Assembly (NCBI GenBank): GCA_027450005.1
Contig: DAIDKO010000121.1
Location: 1 to 45,567, forward strand
Source of the DNA: Rhodanobacter sp.
GTDB lineage: Bacteria; Pseudomonadota; Gammaproteobacteria; Xanthomonadales; Rhodanobacteraceae
Length of the DNA: 45,567 bases
Direction of reading: 5' to 3'
The translations under genes were made by a program, and so were the position numbers. Of this stretch, positions 19,492-27,465 are shown in pieces (within the stretch, counting starts at the first letter, position 1; each line of letters opens with the position of its first letter). The notes below the pieces were generated by a model that saw only the letters and a list, made by a program, of their open reading frames with translations, searched no databases and was not told the DNA's origin.

Positions 19492-20490
19492 ATGCCGCGA
19501 TTTCTTGCCGCCGAGGCCATGCTGGGCACCCAGCCCGTGGTTCAGCTGGAGGACGCGGAGGGCGGTCGCCGGGCGCGCATCGCGCGGCTTGGCGCGGTAC
19601 TGCTGAATTTCGAGGCAGACGAGGGCGGCGCCTGGTTCGACTATGCCGACGGCTACCGCGACGATGCGGAGATCGTCACGCGTTCCGGCTCGCGCTTCGC
19701 GATCATGGTGCCGTTCGGCGGTCGCATCGCCGATGCGCGCTACAGCTTCGGCGGCCAGCCGCAGGACCTGCAACCCGGCGTGGTGGGTGGCGCGCGCGCC
19801 AGCCGCCATGGCTTCGTGCGTGGGGCCACGTTCGAGCTCGCCGCGCTCGCCGCTGACGCGGAGCGGGCGCGGGTCACGCTGACCACCGACGCGATTCGCC
19901 CGCAGCCGGGCTATCCGCATGCCATCGACCTGGCCGTGACTTTCACGCTCGACGCCACCGGTCTGACGCTGGACGTCGCGATGCGCAACGTGGGCGATAG
20001 CGCGGCGCCATGCTTCTTCGGCTGGCATCCATATTTCCGCCTGGCTGACGCGCTGGTGGACGGCTGGGAGCTGCAGATTCCCGCCGAAAGGCTGATCCGC
20101 ACCGACGCCGACCTGATCGCCCTCCTCGGCGCGGCGGCCTACGTGGCGCTGGACGACGCGCCCGCGATGGACTTCCGCGAACCGCGCGCGATCGCCGACC
20201 TGATCATCGACCAGAGCTACGACGTCTTGCAGCCGGACACCGACGGGCGCCTCCGCACGCGCCTGCGCGATCCGGCCAGCGGGCGTGCGCTGGCGGTTTG
20301 GCAGGAGCGTGGCCTGATACATGCCTTCACCGCCGACACGATCAGCCGCGACCGCCGTCGCGCGGTGGCGCTGGAACCGATGGAGTGCATGGCGAACGCG
20401 TTCAACCGGCCCGAGTGCGCGGAGGCGATTCGATTGGAGCCGGGCGCGGAGCGGCGCTATCGCTGCGGCGTGGAGATCGTCGTGCCATGA
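19492..20490 (+). CDS. aldose 1-epimerase (mutarotase) family protein
   Basis: 332 residues. Beta-sandwich mutarotase that interconverts alpha and beta anomers of aldoses. Family landmarks are SRHGFVRG (His106), GWHPYFRL (His179, the general acid) and ALEPMECMANAFN (Glu295, the general base). The architecture matches GalM/YeaD-like enzymes; whether free sugar or hexose-6-phosphate is used cannot be decided. ATG 19492 has GGAG 7 bp upstream. Its stop overlaps the next gene's start by four bases (ATGA), an odd pairing of a sugar enzyme with an amino-acid dehydratase. Confidence 0.88.
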   Translation: MPRFLAAEAMLGTQPVVQLEDAEGGRRARIARLGAVLLNFEADEGGAWFDYADGYRDDAEIVTRSGSRFAIMVPFGGRIADARYSFGGQPQDLQPGVVGGARASRHGFVRGATFELAALAADAERARVTLTTDAIRPQPGYPHAIDLAVTFTLDATGLTLDVAMRNVGDSAAPCFFGWHPYFRLADALVDGWELQIPAERLIRTDADLIALLGAAAYVALDDAPAMDFREPRAIADLIIDQSYDVLQPDTDGRLRTRLRDPASGRALAVWQERGLIHAFTADTISRDRRRAVALEPMECMANAFNRPECAEAIRLEPGAERRYRCGVEIVVP

Positions 20491-21434
20491 ACGCGCTGCC
20501 CGATATCGACGCCATCCGCGACGCCGCCGCCCGCATCGCGCCACACGCGTTGGTTACGCCGGTGCTGCGCAGCGCGGCGCTGGATGCGCTTGCCGGGGCG
20601 GAGCTGTACTTCAAGTGCGAGAACCTGCAGCGCGGTGGCGCGTTTAAGTTCCGCGGCGCCTGCAACGCGGTGTGGTCGCTGGCGGATGGAGAAGCCACGC
20701 GCGGCGTGGTGACGCACTCTTCCGGCAACCACGGCAACGCGCTGGCGATGGCGGCCGCCACGCGCGGTATCGCCGCACACGTGGTGGTGCCCGAAGGCGC
20801 GGTGCAGGCCAAGCTCGAGGCGATCGCCCGCGCCGGCGGCACCCTGCACCGCTGCGCGCCCACGCAGGCCGCGCGGGAGGCGATGTGCGCAGAACTGCAG
20901 ACGCAGACCGGCGCCGCGCTGGTGCATCCCTACACCGATGCACGGGTGATGGCGGGCCAGGGCACCCTCGTGCTGGAACTGCTGCGGCAGGCGCCGCAAC
21001 TCGATGCGCTGATCACGCCGATCGGCGGCGGTGGCCTGGCCGCGGGCGTGGCGATTGCCGCGCATGCACTCAAGCCGGCGTTCGCACTGTTCGGCGCCGA
21101 GCCCGCCGGCGCCGACGATGCGGCGCGCTCGCTCGCGGCTGGCGTGCGTGTCGCGAGCCTGTCGCCGGACACCGTGTGCGATGGCCTGCGTGCCTTGGTG
21201 GGCGTACCGAATTTCGACGCGTTGCGTGCGCACCGCGTGGACGTGATCACGGTGAGCGACATGGAAACGGTCGCTGCGATGCGCCTGCTGTGGAGCGAGC
21301 TGAAACAGGTGGTGGAGGTGTCCAGCGCCACCGTGCTGGCGGCGATCCTGAAACAGCCGCTACGTTTCGCCGGCCGGCGCGTTGGCGTGGTGCTCACCGG
21401 CGGCAACGTCGATCTCGACGCTTTGCCGTGGTGA
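20487..21434 (+). CDS. PLP-dependent threonine/serine dehydratase (or serine racemase-like)
   Basis: 315 residues, fold type II PLP enzyme. The Schiff-base lysine is Lys54 in GGAFKFRGA, the substrate loop is SSGNHGNA (about 80) and the phosphate-binding loop is GGGGLAAG. No C-terminal ACT domain, so it is of the short, catabolic type and not the isoleucine-feedback IlvA. It should convert threonine or serine to the 2-oxo acid and ammonia; serine racemases share these motifs and cannot be excluded. Translationally coupled to the epimerase upstream; it ends 9 bp before a convergent gene. Confidence 0.88.
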   Translation: MNALPDIDAIRDAAARIAPHALVTPVLRSAALDALAGAELYFKCENLQRGGAFKFRGACNAVWSLADGEATRGVVTHSSGNHGNALAMAAATRGIAAHVVVPEGAVQAKLEAIARAGGTLHRCAPTQAAREAMCAELQTQTGAALVHPYTDARVMAGQGTLVLELLRQAPQLDALITPIGGGGLAAGVAIAAHALKPAFALFGAEPAGADDAARSLAAGVRVASLSPDTVCDGLRALVGVPNFDALRAHRVDVITVSDMETVAAMRLLWSELKQVVEVSSATVLAAILKQPLRFAGRRVGVVLTGGNVDLDALPW

Positions 21435-21443
21435 GTGCCGGCA

Positions 21444-22571
21444 TCACGCGGTGGCGGTTTCTTCCTCGAGCGTTGCCGCCACCAGGTCGACCGGAGCCGC
21501 AGCGGGCGCGCCGGGCTGGTGGTGCGCCAGTGCGTGCAGGTCGAGCTGGCTGACCGGGATCGGGCGGTAGCTCACCGGATCGAACGCCACCTCGCCGGGC
21601 TTCCAGCCGTCCAGCCGGCGGACCACGGCGAGGAAGCGCTTGGTCGAGGCCCAGTGCAGGCCGAGCAGGCCGTAGTTGTTATCCGCGTCCACCACCGGGT
21701 CGCCCACGCCGGTGGGGCGCACCGGTTCGCCATACAGCGCGGTGCCAAAGACCACGTCCCAGATCGAGAACACCTGGCCGTAGTTGCAGTTGTGCAGCCC
21801 AGGGCGCTCTGGGTCGACCAGCATGTGGTGCAGGCGGTGGAACTTCGGATCCACGAACAGCTTCTCGAACAGCCGCCCGAAGCCAAGCCGGGTGTTGGTG
21901 TGCGACAGGTTTTGTACCAGTTCGCCCAGCAGCATCAGCCAGGCGAATTCGTCGGGATCCACGCCCATCACCAGGCCCACCACGGCGAGGATCATCGACT
22001 GGATGAAACCATCGATCAGGTTGCCGCGGTCGTTGGTCCAGCAGCTCATCTGCCGCGTGCTGTGGTGCATGCTGTGCAGCGACCACCACCACGGAAGCGC
22101 ATGCTGGGTGCGATGCATCCAGTAGTACACGAAGTCGTAAACCACGTAGTACACGCCGAACAGTGCGTAGTGATGGCCGTTGAACCAGGGCACCAGCGTG
22201 GTCAGCGCCAGCGGCGAGCCGGTGCTGGACGTGGAAGCCGCGGCATCGGCGCCGCCCAGCAGGTTGCTGAAGGGCATCAGGACCAGGTAGGTAAACAGCG
22301 GGAAGATGCCCACCAGCATCATCACCGTGTAGTTGCGGTCCACCAAGGTGAGCTTGCGGTCGGTCCATTTCTCGGCGGGGAAGAAGGTCTCCAGCGGCCG
22401 GAACAGCAAGCCGATAATGGAGATCTGCAACACGGCGATCAGCAGCGAGGCGGCAATATCGCGTGGATCGCCGGACAGCTTGCCCAGGTGCAGCAAGCCG
22501 AGTGTCGGCGCCACGGCATGGCTGCTCAGCCAGTCGACCAGGTGTGACCACAATTCGGGTAGCGAGAACAT
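21444..22571 (-). CDS. sterol desaturase / fatty acid hydroxylase family membrane protein
   Basis: 375 residues with at least four membrane segments and the three histidine boxes of the di-iron hydroxylase family: HRTQH (153-157), HSMHH (166-170) and HRLHH (245-249). Such enzymes hydroxylate or desaturate lipids using O2; the substrate here is unknown (fatty acid, carotenoid or hopanoid are options). I place the start at ATG 22571; an in-frame TTG at 22589 adds six residues. The C-terminal 60 residues are not part of the core domain and end acidic. Same strand as the downstream-facing EamA gene, 87 bp apart. Confidence 0.9.
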   Translation of the reverse strand: MFSLPELWSHLVDWLSSHAVAPTLGLLHLGKLSGDPRDIAASLLIAVLQISIIGLLFRPLETFFPAEKWTDRKLTLVDRNYTVMMLVGIFPLFTYLVLMPFSNLLGGADAAASTSSTGSPLALTTLVPWFNGHHYALFGVYYVVYDFVYYWMHRTQHALPWWWSLHSMHHSTRQMSCWTNDRGNLIDGFIQSMILAVVGLVMGVDPDEFAWLMLLGELVQNLSHTNTRLGFGRLFEKLFVDPKFHRLHHMLVDPERPGLHNCNYGQVFSIWDVVFGTALYGEPVRPTGVGDPVVDADNNYGLLGLHWASTKRFLAVVRRLDGWKPGEVAFDPVSYRPIPVSQLDLHALAHHQPGAPAAAPVDLVAATLEEETATA

Positions 22572-22658
22572 CAGGCAGATCCGCGGCAACGGCAGCGAGC
22601 ATGATACCGCCGCGGTTTCGGCGTCGTGCTGAATGTCGTCGCGCGAAATTGCGCGCGG

Positions 22659-23540
22659 TTAGCGCCGCAGTCGCACGCCGCTCACCGCACACAGGCCGAG
22701 CAGCACGAAGCCGATGCCGACCCATTCCATCGGGCTGGGCCGCTCGTGCAGGATCACCCACGCTAGAAGCACGCCCACGATGGGCACGCCGAGGCTGCCC
22801 ACGCTGGCCAGCGTGGTGGGCAGCTGACGCAACACGATCGACCACAGCCACCACGCGAGGCTGGAGGCCATCAGCACGCTGTACGCCAGGCCGGCGATGA
22901 AAGCCCCGCTCCATGCGATGTGCCGTTGCGGCACCACCAGCGCCACGATGCCTAGCGCCAAGCCACCGGCCAGCATCTGCCAAGCCGTAAGGCTGAGCGG
23001 GGACACTGCGCGCAGGCGGAACAGCCGTTTGCTCAGCACCGTGCCCGCGGCCCAGACGCCGCCGCCGGCGATGGCCAGCAGCGTGCTGGTCGCGTTGCCC
23101 AACCCACGCCACGGCTCAATGATGCAGACCAGTCCGAGCACGGCCAGCGCCAGACCCAGCCAATGCCTGCCCGTGGGCCGGTCGCCTAGGATCAGCCATG
23201 CCAACAGGACGGCCCAGAACGGCATGGTGTACGCCAGCAGCGCCACATGGCCTGCGCCACCGCTGACCAGCGCCCATTGCTCCAGTCCCTGGAACGCTGC
23301 GGTCTGGCACAGGCCGATCAACACGGTGGACAGCAACGGCGGCGGCCTCAATGGCTGGCGCGCCGCCGCCAGCGCCGCGAACAGCACTGCCGCACCCAGC
23401 AGGTAGCGAAGCGCTGCGAAATCGAACGGCCCGGCGTAGGCCAGTACCTGCTTCATCACCACCCAGCTGTAGGCCCACAGCAGGATGGTGGCGAGCAGCG
23501 CCAGCAGGGCGCCGCGTTGGCTGGCGGTTCGGTCGGGCAT
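22659..23540 (-). CDS. EamA/DMT-family transporter
   Basis: 293 residues with about ten hydrophobic segments in two EamA repeats (repeat one includes LLWAYSWVVMKQ, repeat two GGGVWAAGTVLSKR). Members of this drug/metabolite transporter family export amino acids, nucleosides or other small molecules; the substrate cannot be predicted. ATG 23540 gives the expected N-terminus; the 76-codon extension upstream is Arg-rich shadow sequence overlapping the divergent tag promoter. No clear Shine-Dalgarno. Confidence 0.9.
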   Translation of the reverse strand: MPDRTASQRGALLALLATILLWAYSWVVMKQVLAYAGPFDFAALRYLLGAAVLFAALAAARQPLRPPPLLSTVLIGLCQTAAFQGLEQWALVSGGAGHVALLAYTMPFWAVLLAWLILGDRPTGRHWLGLALAVLGLVCIIEPWRGLGNATSTLLAIAGGGVWAAGTVLSKRLFRLRAVSPLSLTAWQMLAGGLALGIVALVVPQRHIAWSGAFIAGLAYSVLMASSLAWWLWSIVLRQLPTTLASVGSLGVPIVGVLLAWVILHERPSPMEWVGIGFVLLGLCAVSGVRLRR

Positions 23541-23629
23541 GGGCGCTGTCAGGCGGCAAAGGCACCAGTGTATTGCCTCTGTGCGCCGGCCGGCGTTCAC
23601 TGTGCGGACCATCCTGCCGGAGCCGCCGC

Positions 23630-24190
23630 ATGCAACGTTGCCACTGGGCCAGCGCCGACGACGCGCTGATGTGCGCCTACCACGACACCGAATGGGGCGT
23701 GCCTGTGCACGACGACACCCTGCTGTTCGAATTCCTGTGCTTGGAGGGCGCGCAGGCGGGTCTGTCATGGCGCACCGTGCTGGCCAAGCGCGACAACTAC
23801 CGACGGGCCTTCCACGGTTTCGACATCACCCGCGTCGCCGCGATGAAGGATCGCGAGCTGGAGCGGCTACTGTTCGACCCCGGCATCATCCGCAACCGGC
23901 TCAAGGTAACCGCGGCGCGCGACAACGCTGTCGCCGCACTGGAAGTGGCCCGCGAGTTTGGCAGTCTGGACGGCTATCTGTGGTCATTCGTCGACGGCAA
24001 GCCGCTATGCAACCGTTGGAACGACAAGGGCGAGGTGCCCTCCAGCACGCCGCTTTCGGACCGCATGAGCAAAGAGCTGAAGAAGCGCGGCTTCCGTTTC
24101 GTTGGCACCACCATCTGCTATTCGCTGATGCAGGCCACTGGCATGGTCAACGATCACGTCATCGGTTGTTTCCGGCACCGGCAACTGTGA
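23630..24190 (+). CDS. tag: DNA-3-methyladenine glycosylase I
   Basis: 186 residues (E. coli Tag is 187). Excises 3-methyladenine from alkylated DNA. It begins with the diagnostic MQRCHW; zinc ligands Cys4, His18, His176 and Cys180 are all present, as are Glu39 and Trp47 of the base-binding pocket in LEGAQAGLSW. Divergent from the EamA gene with an 89-bp gap. Complete and typical. Confidence 0.96.
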   Translation: MQRCHWASADDALMCAYHDTEWGVPVHDDTLLFEFLCLEGAQAGLSWRTVLAKRDNYRRAFHGFDITRVAAMKDRELERLLFDPGIIRNRLKVTAARDNAVAALEVAREFGSLDGYLWSFVDGKPLCNRWNDKGEVPSSTPLSDRMSKELKKRGFRFVGTTICYSLMQATGMVNDHVIGCFRHRQL

Positions 24191-24428
24191 ACGCGATCCG
24201 CTTCACGAAAGTTCCAACAATGTGAACGCAGCGCACATTTTTTCTGGAATATCGGCTGAATCCGACGCGGGTCAAGGCTTGCGCTCTACTGGTGGGCGCG
24301 CAGACTTGGCGGCGCGCAGACGAAGCGTTGCCGCTTCAACGACTTCGAGTACGGGAGTAGCCGACAAGACAGGATGCTCGCGGTGCGCATGCCATCAGGG
24401 GGCAACCATCAGTTCCGGGAGACTTCCA

Positions 24429-25181
24429 ATGAAATCAAGTCATTTTGCGCTTGCGCTGCTGGCAGCCAGCGCAGGCTTGGCATTCGCCGCCACGCAGGCG
24501 TTGGCACAAACGACAGGCAGCAGCAGTTCCGCGACAGCCACAAGCCAGGAGTCGAACCGCCTGGCTGGCGAGTTTGCAACGCTTGCCGGCTCCGACGCCA
24601 ACGCACAGGCGCTGGTTGTCGGCCTGCGCGATGGCAGTTCGATCACACTCACCGAAACCGTCGACGGCAGCAACGGCGCAGCCGAGACCACGACGACCAG
24701 CACCTTCACTCCGGATACCGGCAAGCTGGGCTACGGGAACGTGAAGGTTGCGCTCTCGCTGGCCGAGGCCAGCCTGGCCAAGGCGGGCATTACCTATCCC
24801 ACTGCGGCCGAACTCCAGGCCGCCTTGAACGGCGGGACCCTGGTGCTGGCCGATGGCACTTCGGTTGACCTGAAGGGTGTGCTGGCATTGCGAGCCTCCG
24901 GCAAAGGCTGGGGCCAGATCGCCAACAGCATGGGCTTCAAGCTGGGCGATGTGATGCGTTCGCCGAAGGTCGCGGGTCACGCCGCTGCCGGGGCGCATGC
25001 GAACGTCACGGTCGCAAAAGTCGAATTCGGCAAGGACCACATGATCAGCCATCCGGACGTGGGTAGCCACATGGGTCGCCCAGACTTCGCCAACAAGCCG
25101 GATTTTGCAGGCAAGCCAAGCTTGCCGGAGCGCCCGCAGATTCCAGATCATCCGACGCACATAGGTCGTCCGGGCGGTTGA
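24429..25181 (+). CDS. secreted protein of unknown function
   Basis: 250 residues. A classical signal peptide (about 1-26, ending ALA) is followed by a Ser/Thr-rich region and a predicted globular part at about 40-175. A GKGWGQIANSMGFKLGDVM segment (about 157-175) has a helix-turn-helix-like look and recurs, from memory, in uncharacterised exported proteins of beta- and gammaproteobacteria. The C-terminal 45 residues are His/Pro-rich with DF-x-x-KP repeats (DFANKP, DFAGKP) and Met/His pairs that could bind metal. GGGAG lies 7 bp before ATG 24429. The gene is followed by a 29-bp palindrome and then an outer-membrane protein gene, so the two may form a unit. Confidence 0.7.
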   Translation: MKSSHFALALLAASAGLAFAATQALAQTTGSSSSATATSQESNRLAGEFATLAGSDANAQALVVGLRDGSSITLTETVDGSNGAAETTTTSTFTPDTGKLGYGNVKVALSLAEASLAKAGITYPTAAELQAALNGGTLVLADGTSVDLKGVLALRASGKGWGQIANSMGFKLGDVMRSPKVAGHAAAGAHANVTVAKVEFGKDHMISHPDVGSHMGRPDFANKPDFAGKPSLPERPQIPDHPTHIGRPGG

Positions 25182-25200
25182 GCCACTGGGTTTCCGTGCC

Positions 25201-25229
25201 GCGGATCCGGCGCCGGGCGCCGGATCCGC
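25201..25229 (+). repeat. 29-bp perfect palindrome between two exported-protein genes
   Basis: Arms GCGGATCCGGCGCC (25201-25214) and GGCGCCGGATCCGC (25216-25229) are separated by a single G. As RNA it forms a very stable hairpin 20 bp after one stop codon and 32 bp before the next start. It lacks a T run (TTCGTCGT follows), so it may be a partial terminator or an RNA-stability element that lets the two genes be expressed unequally. Confidence 0.7.
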
Positions 25230-25261
25230 TTCGTCGTCTACCCCTCAGGAAGATCCTTCAC

Positions 25262-26113
25262 ATGCGCAACCAACATTACTTGGCCGCAGTTGGCGGCCTG
25301 CTGCTGATCGGCGTGCCGGCGGCCCATGCCACCACTACCGACAACAGCCAGTTCAGCCTCTCTGCAGGCGCCGACTACAGCAGTGGCAAGTACGGTGCCA
25401 GCAGCACCACCGACATATGGTCGGTGCCGTTCACGGCCGAGTACCAGTCCAGCGACTGGACCTTCAAGCTGATCGTGCCCTACATCAGCGTCAGCGGACC
25501 TGCCAATGTGATTCCCGGCGTAGGCAAAACCAACAATGGCAACCCATATGGCCGCGGCTTGGGTCACCTCGTTGGCGGTTTCCTCAATCCCGTCGGCGCG
25601 GTGAGCAGCGCCACCGTCAGCAGTGGTTCGGCTTCCGGTCTCGGCGACGTTGTCGCTTCGGCCGGCTATCAGGTGTTCACCAGCAGCGACCAGACCTTCG
25701 GCGTCGACCTCACCGGCAGGGTGAAGTTCGGCACGGCCGATGAAAACAAGGGCCTAGGCACCGGCAAGAACGACTACGGTCTCTCGTTGGACGCCTACAA
25801 CGTGATCGGCATTACCACGGTCTTCGGTGGCGTGGGCTGGACCGATTACGGCAGTTCGCAGTACATCAAGCTCAGGAATGGCTTCAATGCAAACATCGGA
25901 GCCCAGTACAAGCTGAGCCAGCGAGACAGCATCGGCGCGTACTACTACTACCGTGAACGCATCGCCGAGGGCGGCGCGCCGCAAAGCGAGTTGTCCGGCT
26001 ACTGGAACCACAAGCTGGGCGAAAGCTGGCGGCTGCAGGCCTATGTGATGGGTGGCTTTGCCAACGGCAGTCCGGACTACGGCGCGGGTGCTTCCCTCAA
26101 GTACGCGTTCTGA
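25262..26113 (+). CDS. outer-membrane beta-barrel protein (MetA-phenol-pathway-like transporter family)
   Basis: 283 residues. A signal peptide (about 1-23, ending AHA) is followed by alternating strands with aromatic girdles (for example TAEYQSSDWTFKLIVPYISV) and a terminal Phe in GASLKYAF, all typical of an outer-membrane barrel. The pattern resembles the 'putative MetA-pathway of phenol degradation' family (PF13557), whose members are simply annotated as transporters. ATG 25262 has AGGAAG 9 bp upstream; the longer frame overlapping the previous gene is rejected. A terminator follows at 26155. Function unknown. Confidence 0.78.
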   Translation: MRNQHYLAAVGGLLLIGVPAAHATTTDNSQFSLSAGADYSSGKYGASSTTDIWSVPFTAEYQSSDWTFKLIVPYISVSGPANVIPGVGKTNNGNPYGRGLGHLVGGFLNPVGAVSSATVSSGSASGLGDVVASAGYQVFTSSDQTFGVDLTGRVKFGTADENKGLGTGKNDYGLSLDAYNVIGITTVFGGVGWTDYGSSQYIKLRNGFNANIGAQYKLSQRDSIGAYYYYRERIAEGGAPQSELSGYWNHKLGESWRLQAYVMGGFANGSPDYGAGASLKYAF

Positions 26114-26154
26114 GCCCGGGTTGGCGCCTCGAATGGCATCGGCGGGCGAAGCGG

Positions 26155-26182
26155 GCGGCCGGAGGGTTCGGCCGCTTGTTTT
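26155..26182 (+). terminator. rho-independent terminator
   Basis: GCGGCCG (26155-26161) pairs with CGGCCGC (26169-26175) and is followed by TTGTTTT. It closes the two-gene secreted/outer-membrane unit. Confidence 0.65.
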
Positions 26183-26291
26183 CATGCGGGATCTTGCGGC
26201 GACAGGCGTCGCTTCGCGGGCGCTCGGTCCGGCGAGCCGGACTGGCAGGTGCGCGCGATAGTGCTCCATGATCACCGAATCCCGCCCCTGC

Positions 26292-26315
26292 TACGATGCG
26301 TGGACGTAACGCATC
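26292..26315 (+). promoter_or_regulatory. LacI-gene promoter with overlapping inverted repeat
   Basis: A TACGAT -10-like box (26292-26297) overlaps an inverted repeat GATGCGT (26295-26301) and ACGCATC (26309-26315) around GGACGTA, 15 bp before the LacI start codon. The arrangement suits autoregulation but the repeat differs from the ATACGTAT element near 43.2 kb. Confidence 0.35.
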
Positions 26316-26329
26316 ATCGAGTCGCGCGG

Positions 26330-27361
26330 ATGAAGGGAAAGGCCACATCGTTCGACATTGCCCATCTCGCCGGGGTCTCGCAGTCCACGGTCTCGCGCGC
26401 GTTGCGCGGCAGTCCGTTGGTGAGCGAGGAGACGCGATTGCGCATCCAGACGGCGGCAGATACGCTGAATTACAAGGTGGACAAGAACGCGTCCAATCTG
26501 CGCCGCCAGCACACTGGTACGTTGGCGTTGTTGCTGTTTGAGGATCCCACCGCGGACGACTCGCACATCAACCCGTTCTTCCTGTCGATGCTTGGCTCGA
26601 TCACCCGCGCCAGCGCGCAGCGGGGCTACGACCTGCTGATCTCGTTCCAGCAGTTCTCGCGTGACTGGCATGCGGATTTTTTCAGCAGCCAGAAGGCCGA
26701 TGGCCTGATCCTGCTCGGCTACGGCGACTACCAGTCGCACTGCGACAAGCTGGAGAAGCTGGTGGCGCAGGGTACGCGCTTCGTGCGCTGGGGCGCCGTG
26801 CTACCCGGCCAGCCCGGCGTTTCCATCGGCTGCGACAATTTCGAGGGCGGGCGGCTGGCCACCGCGCACCTGATTGAACAGGGCTGCCGACACATCGCGT
26901 TCCTCGGCGACGCCACACCGCATTATCCCGAATTCCACGAGCGCTACCGCGGCTACGCGGCGGCGTTGCGCGAGGCCGGCCTCAAGGTGGAGGAAGGCCT
27001 TCAGGCCGATGCCGAGACCACCGAACAGGCAGGTTACGAGGCTGCCGAACTGCTGCTGGAGCGCGGCCAGAAATTCGACGCGGTATTCGGCGCCAGCGAC
27101 CTGATCGCGATTGGCGCGCTGCGTGCCTTGATCGAGCGTGGCGTAGCCGTGCCGGGCGACGTGGCGGTCGCCGGGTTCGACGATATCCCGGTGGCCAGTT
27201 TCATCTATCCCTCGTTGACCACCGTGCGGCAGGATACCGGCCGGGCCGGCGAGGTGCTGGTGGAGCAGCTGGTGCGGATGATCGACGGTGAAAGCGTGGA
27301 AAGCGCCATGCTGCCGGCGCAGTTGAAGGTACGCCGTTCCAGCCTGCGGCCGGAATCCTGA
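26330..27361 (+). CDS. LacI-family transcriptional regulator
   Basis: 343 residues. The N-terminal HTH (about 6-27: TSFDIAHLAGVSQSTVSRAL) and hinge are followed by a periplasmic-binding-protein-like effector domain (from about 65), with the usual VFGASDLIAIGALRAL and AVAGFDDIPVASFI landmarks near the end. It should bind a sugar and control the alpha-glucan genes that begin 3 kb downstream; this is inferred from position and from the LacI-like operators at 43.2-43.4 kb. ATG 26330 starts directly before the HTH; the 27-codon extension upstream crosses the promoter. The Shine-Dalgarno is weak (GAG 8 bp away). Confidence 0.92.
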   Translation: MKGKATSFDIAHLAGVSQSTVSRALRGSPLVSEETRLRIQTAADTLNYKVDKNASNLRRQHTGTLALLLFEDPTADDSHINPFFLSMLGSITRASAQRGYDLLISFQQFSRDWHADFFSSQKADGLILLGYGDYQSHCDKLEKLVAQGTRFVRWGAVLPGQPGVSIGCDNFEGGRLATAHLIEQGCRHIAFLGDATPHYPEFHERYRGYAAALREAGLKVEEGLQADAETTEQAGYEAAELLLERGQKFDAVFGASDLIAIGALRALIERGVAVPGDVAVAGFDDIPVASFIYPSLTTVRQDTGRAGEVLVEQLVRMIDGESVESAMLPAQLKVRRSSLRPES

Positions 27362-27465
27362 TCCGCGCAAAAACTTGCGCTGGCTGGGAGCCTTCTCACG
27401 TTGTAGTGACCGGGGCTCTGGCATAACCTGACCTCCTGCCGCACGCGCAATGGAAAGGTGGGTTC

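Noticed and set aside
21435-22547. 370-codon plus-strand frame opposite the sterol-desaturase gene
   Set aside because: His/Gln-rich reverse reading of the histidine-box protein; not a gene.
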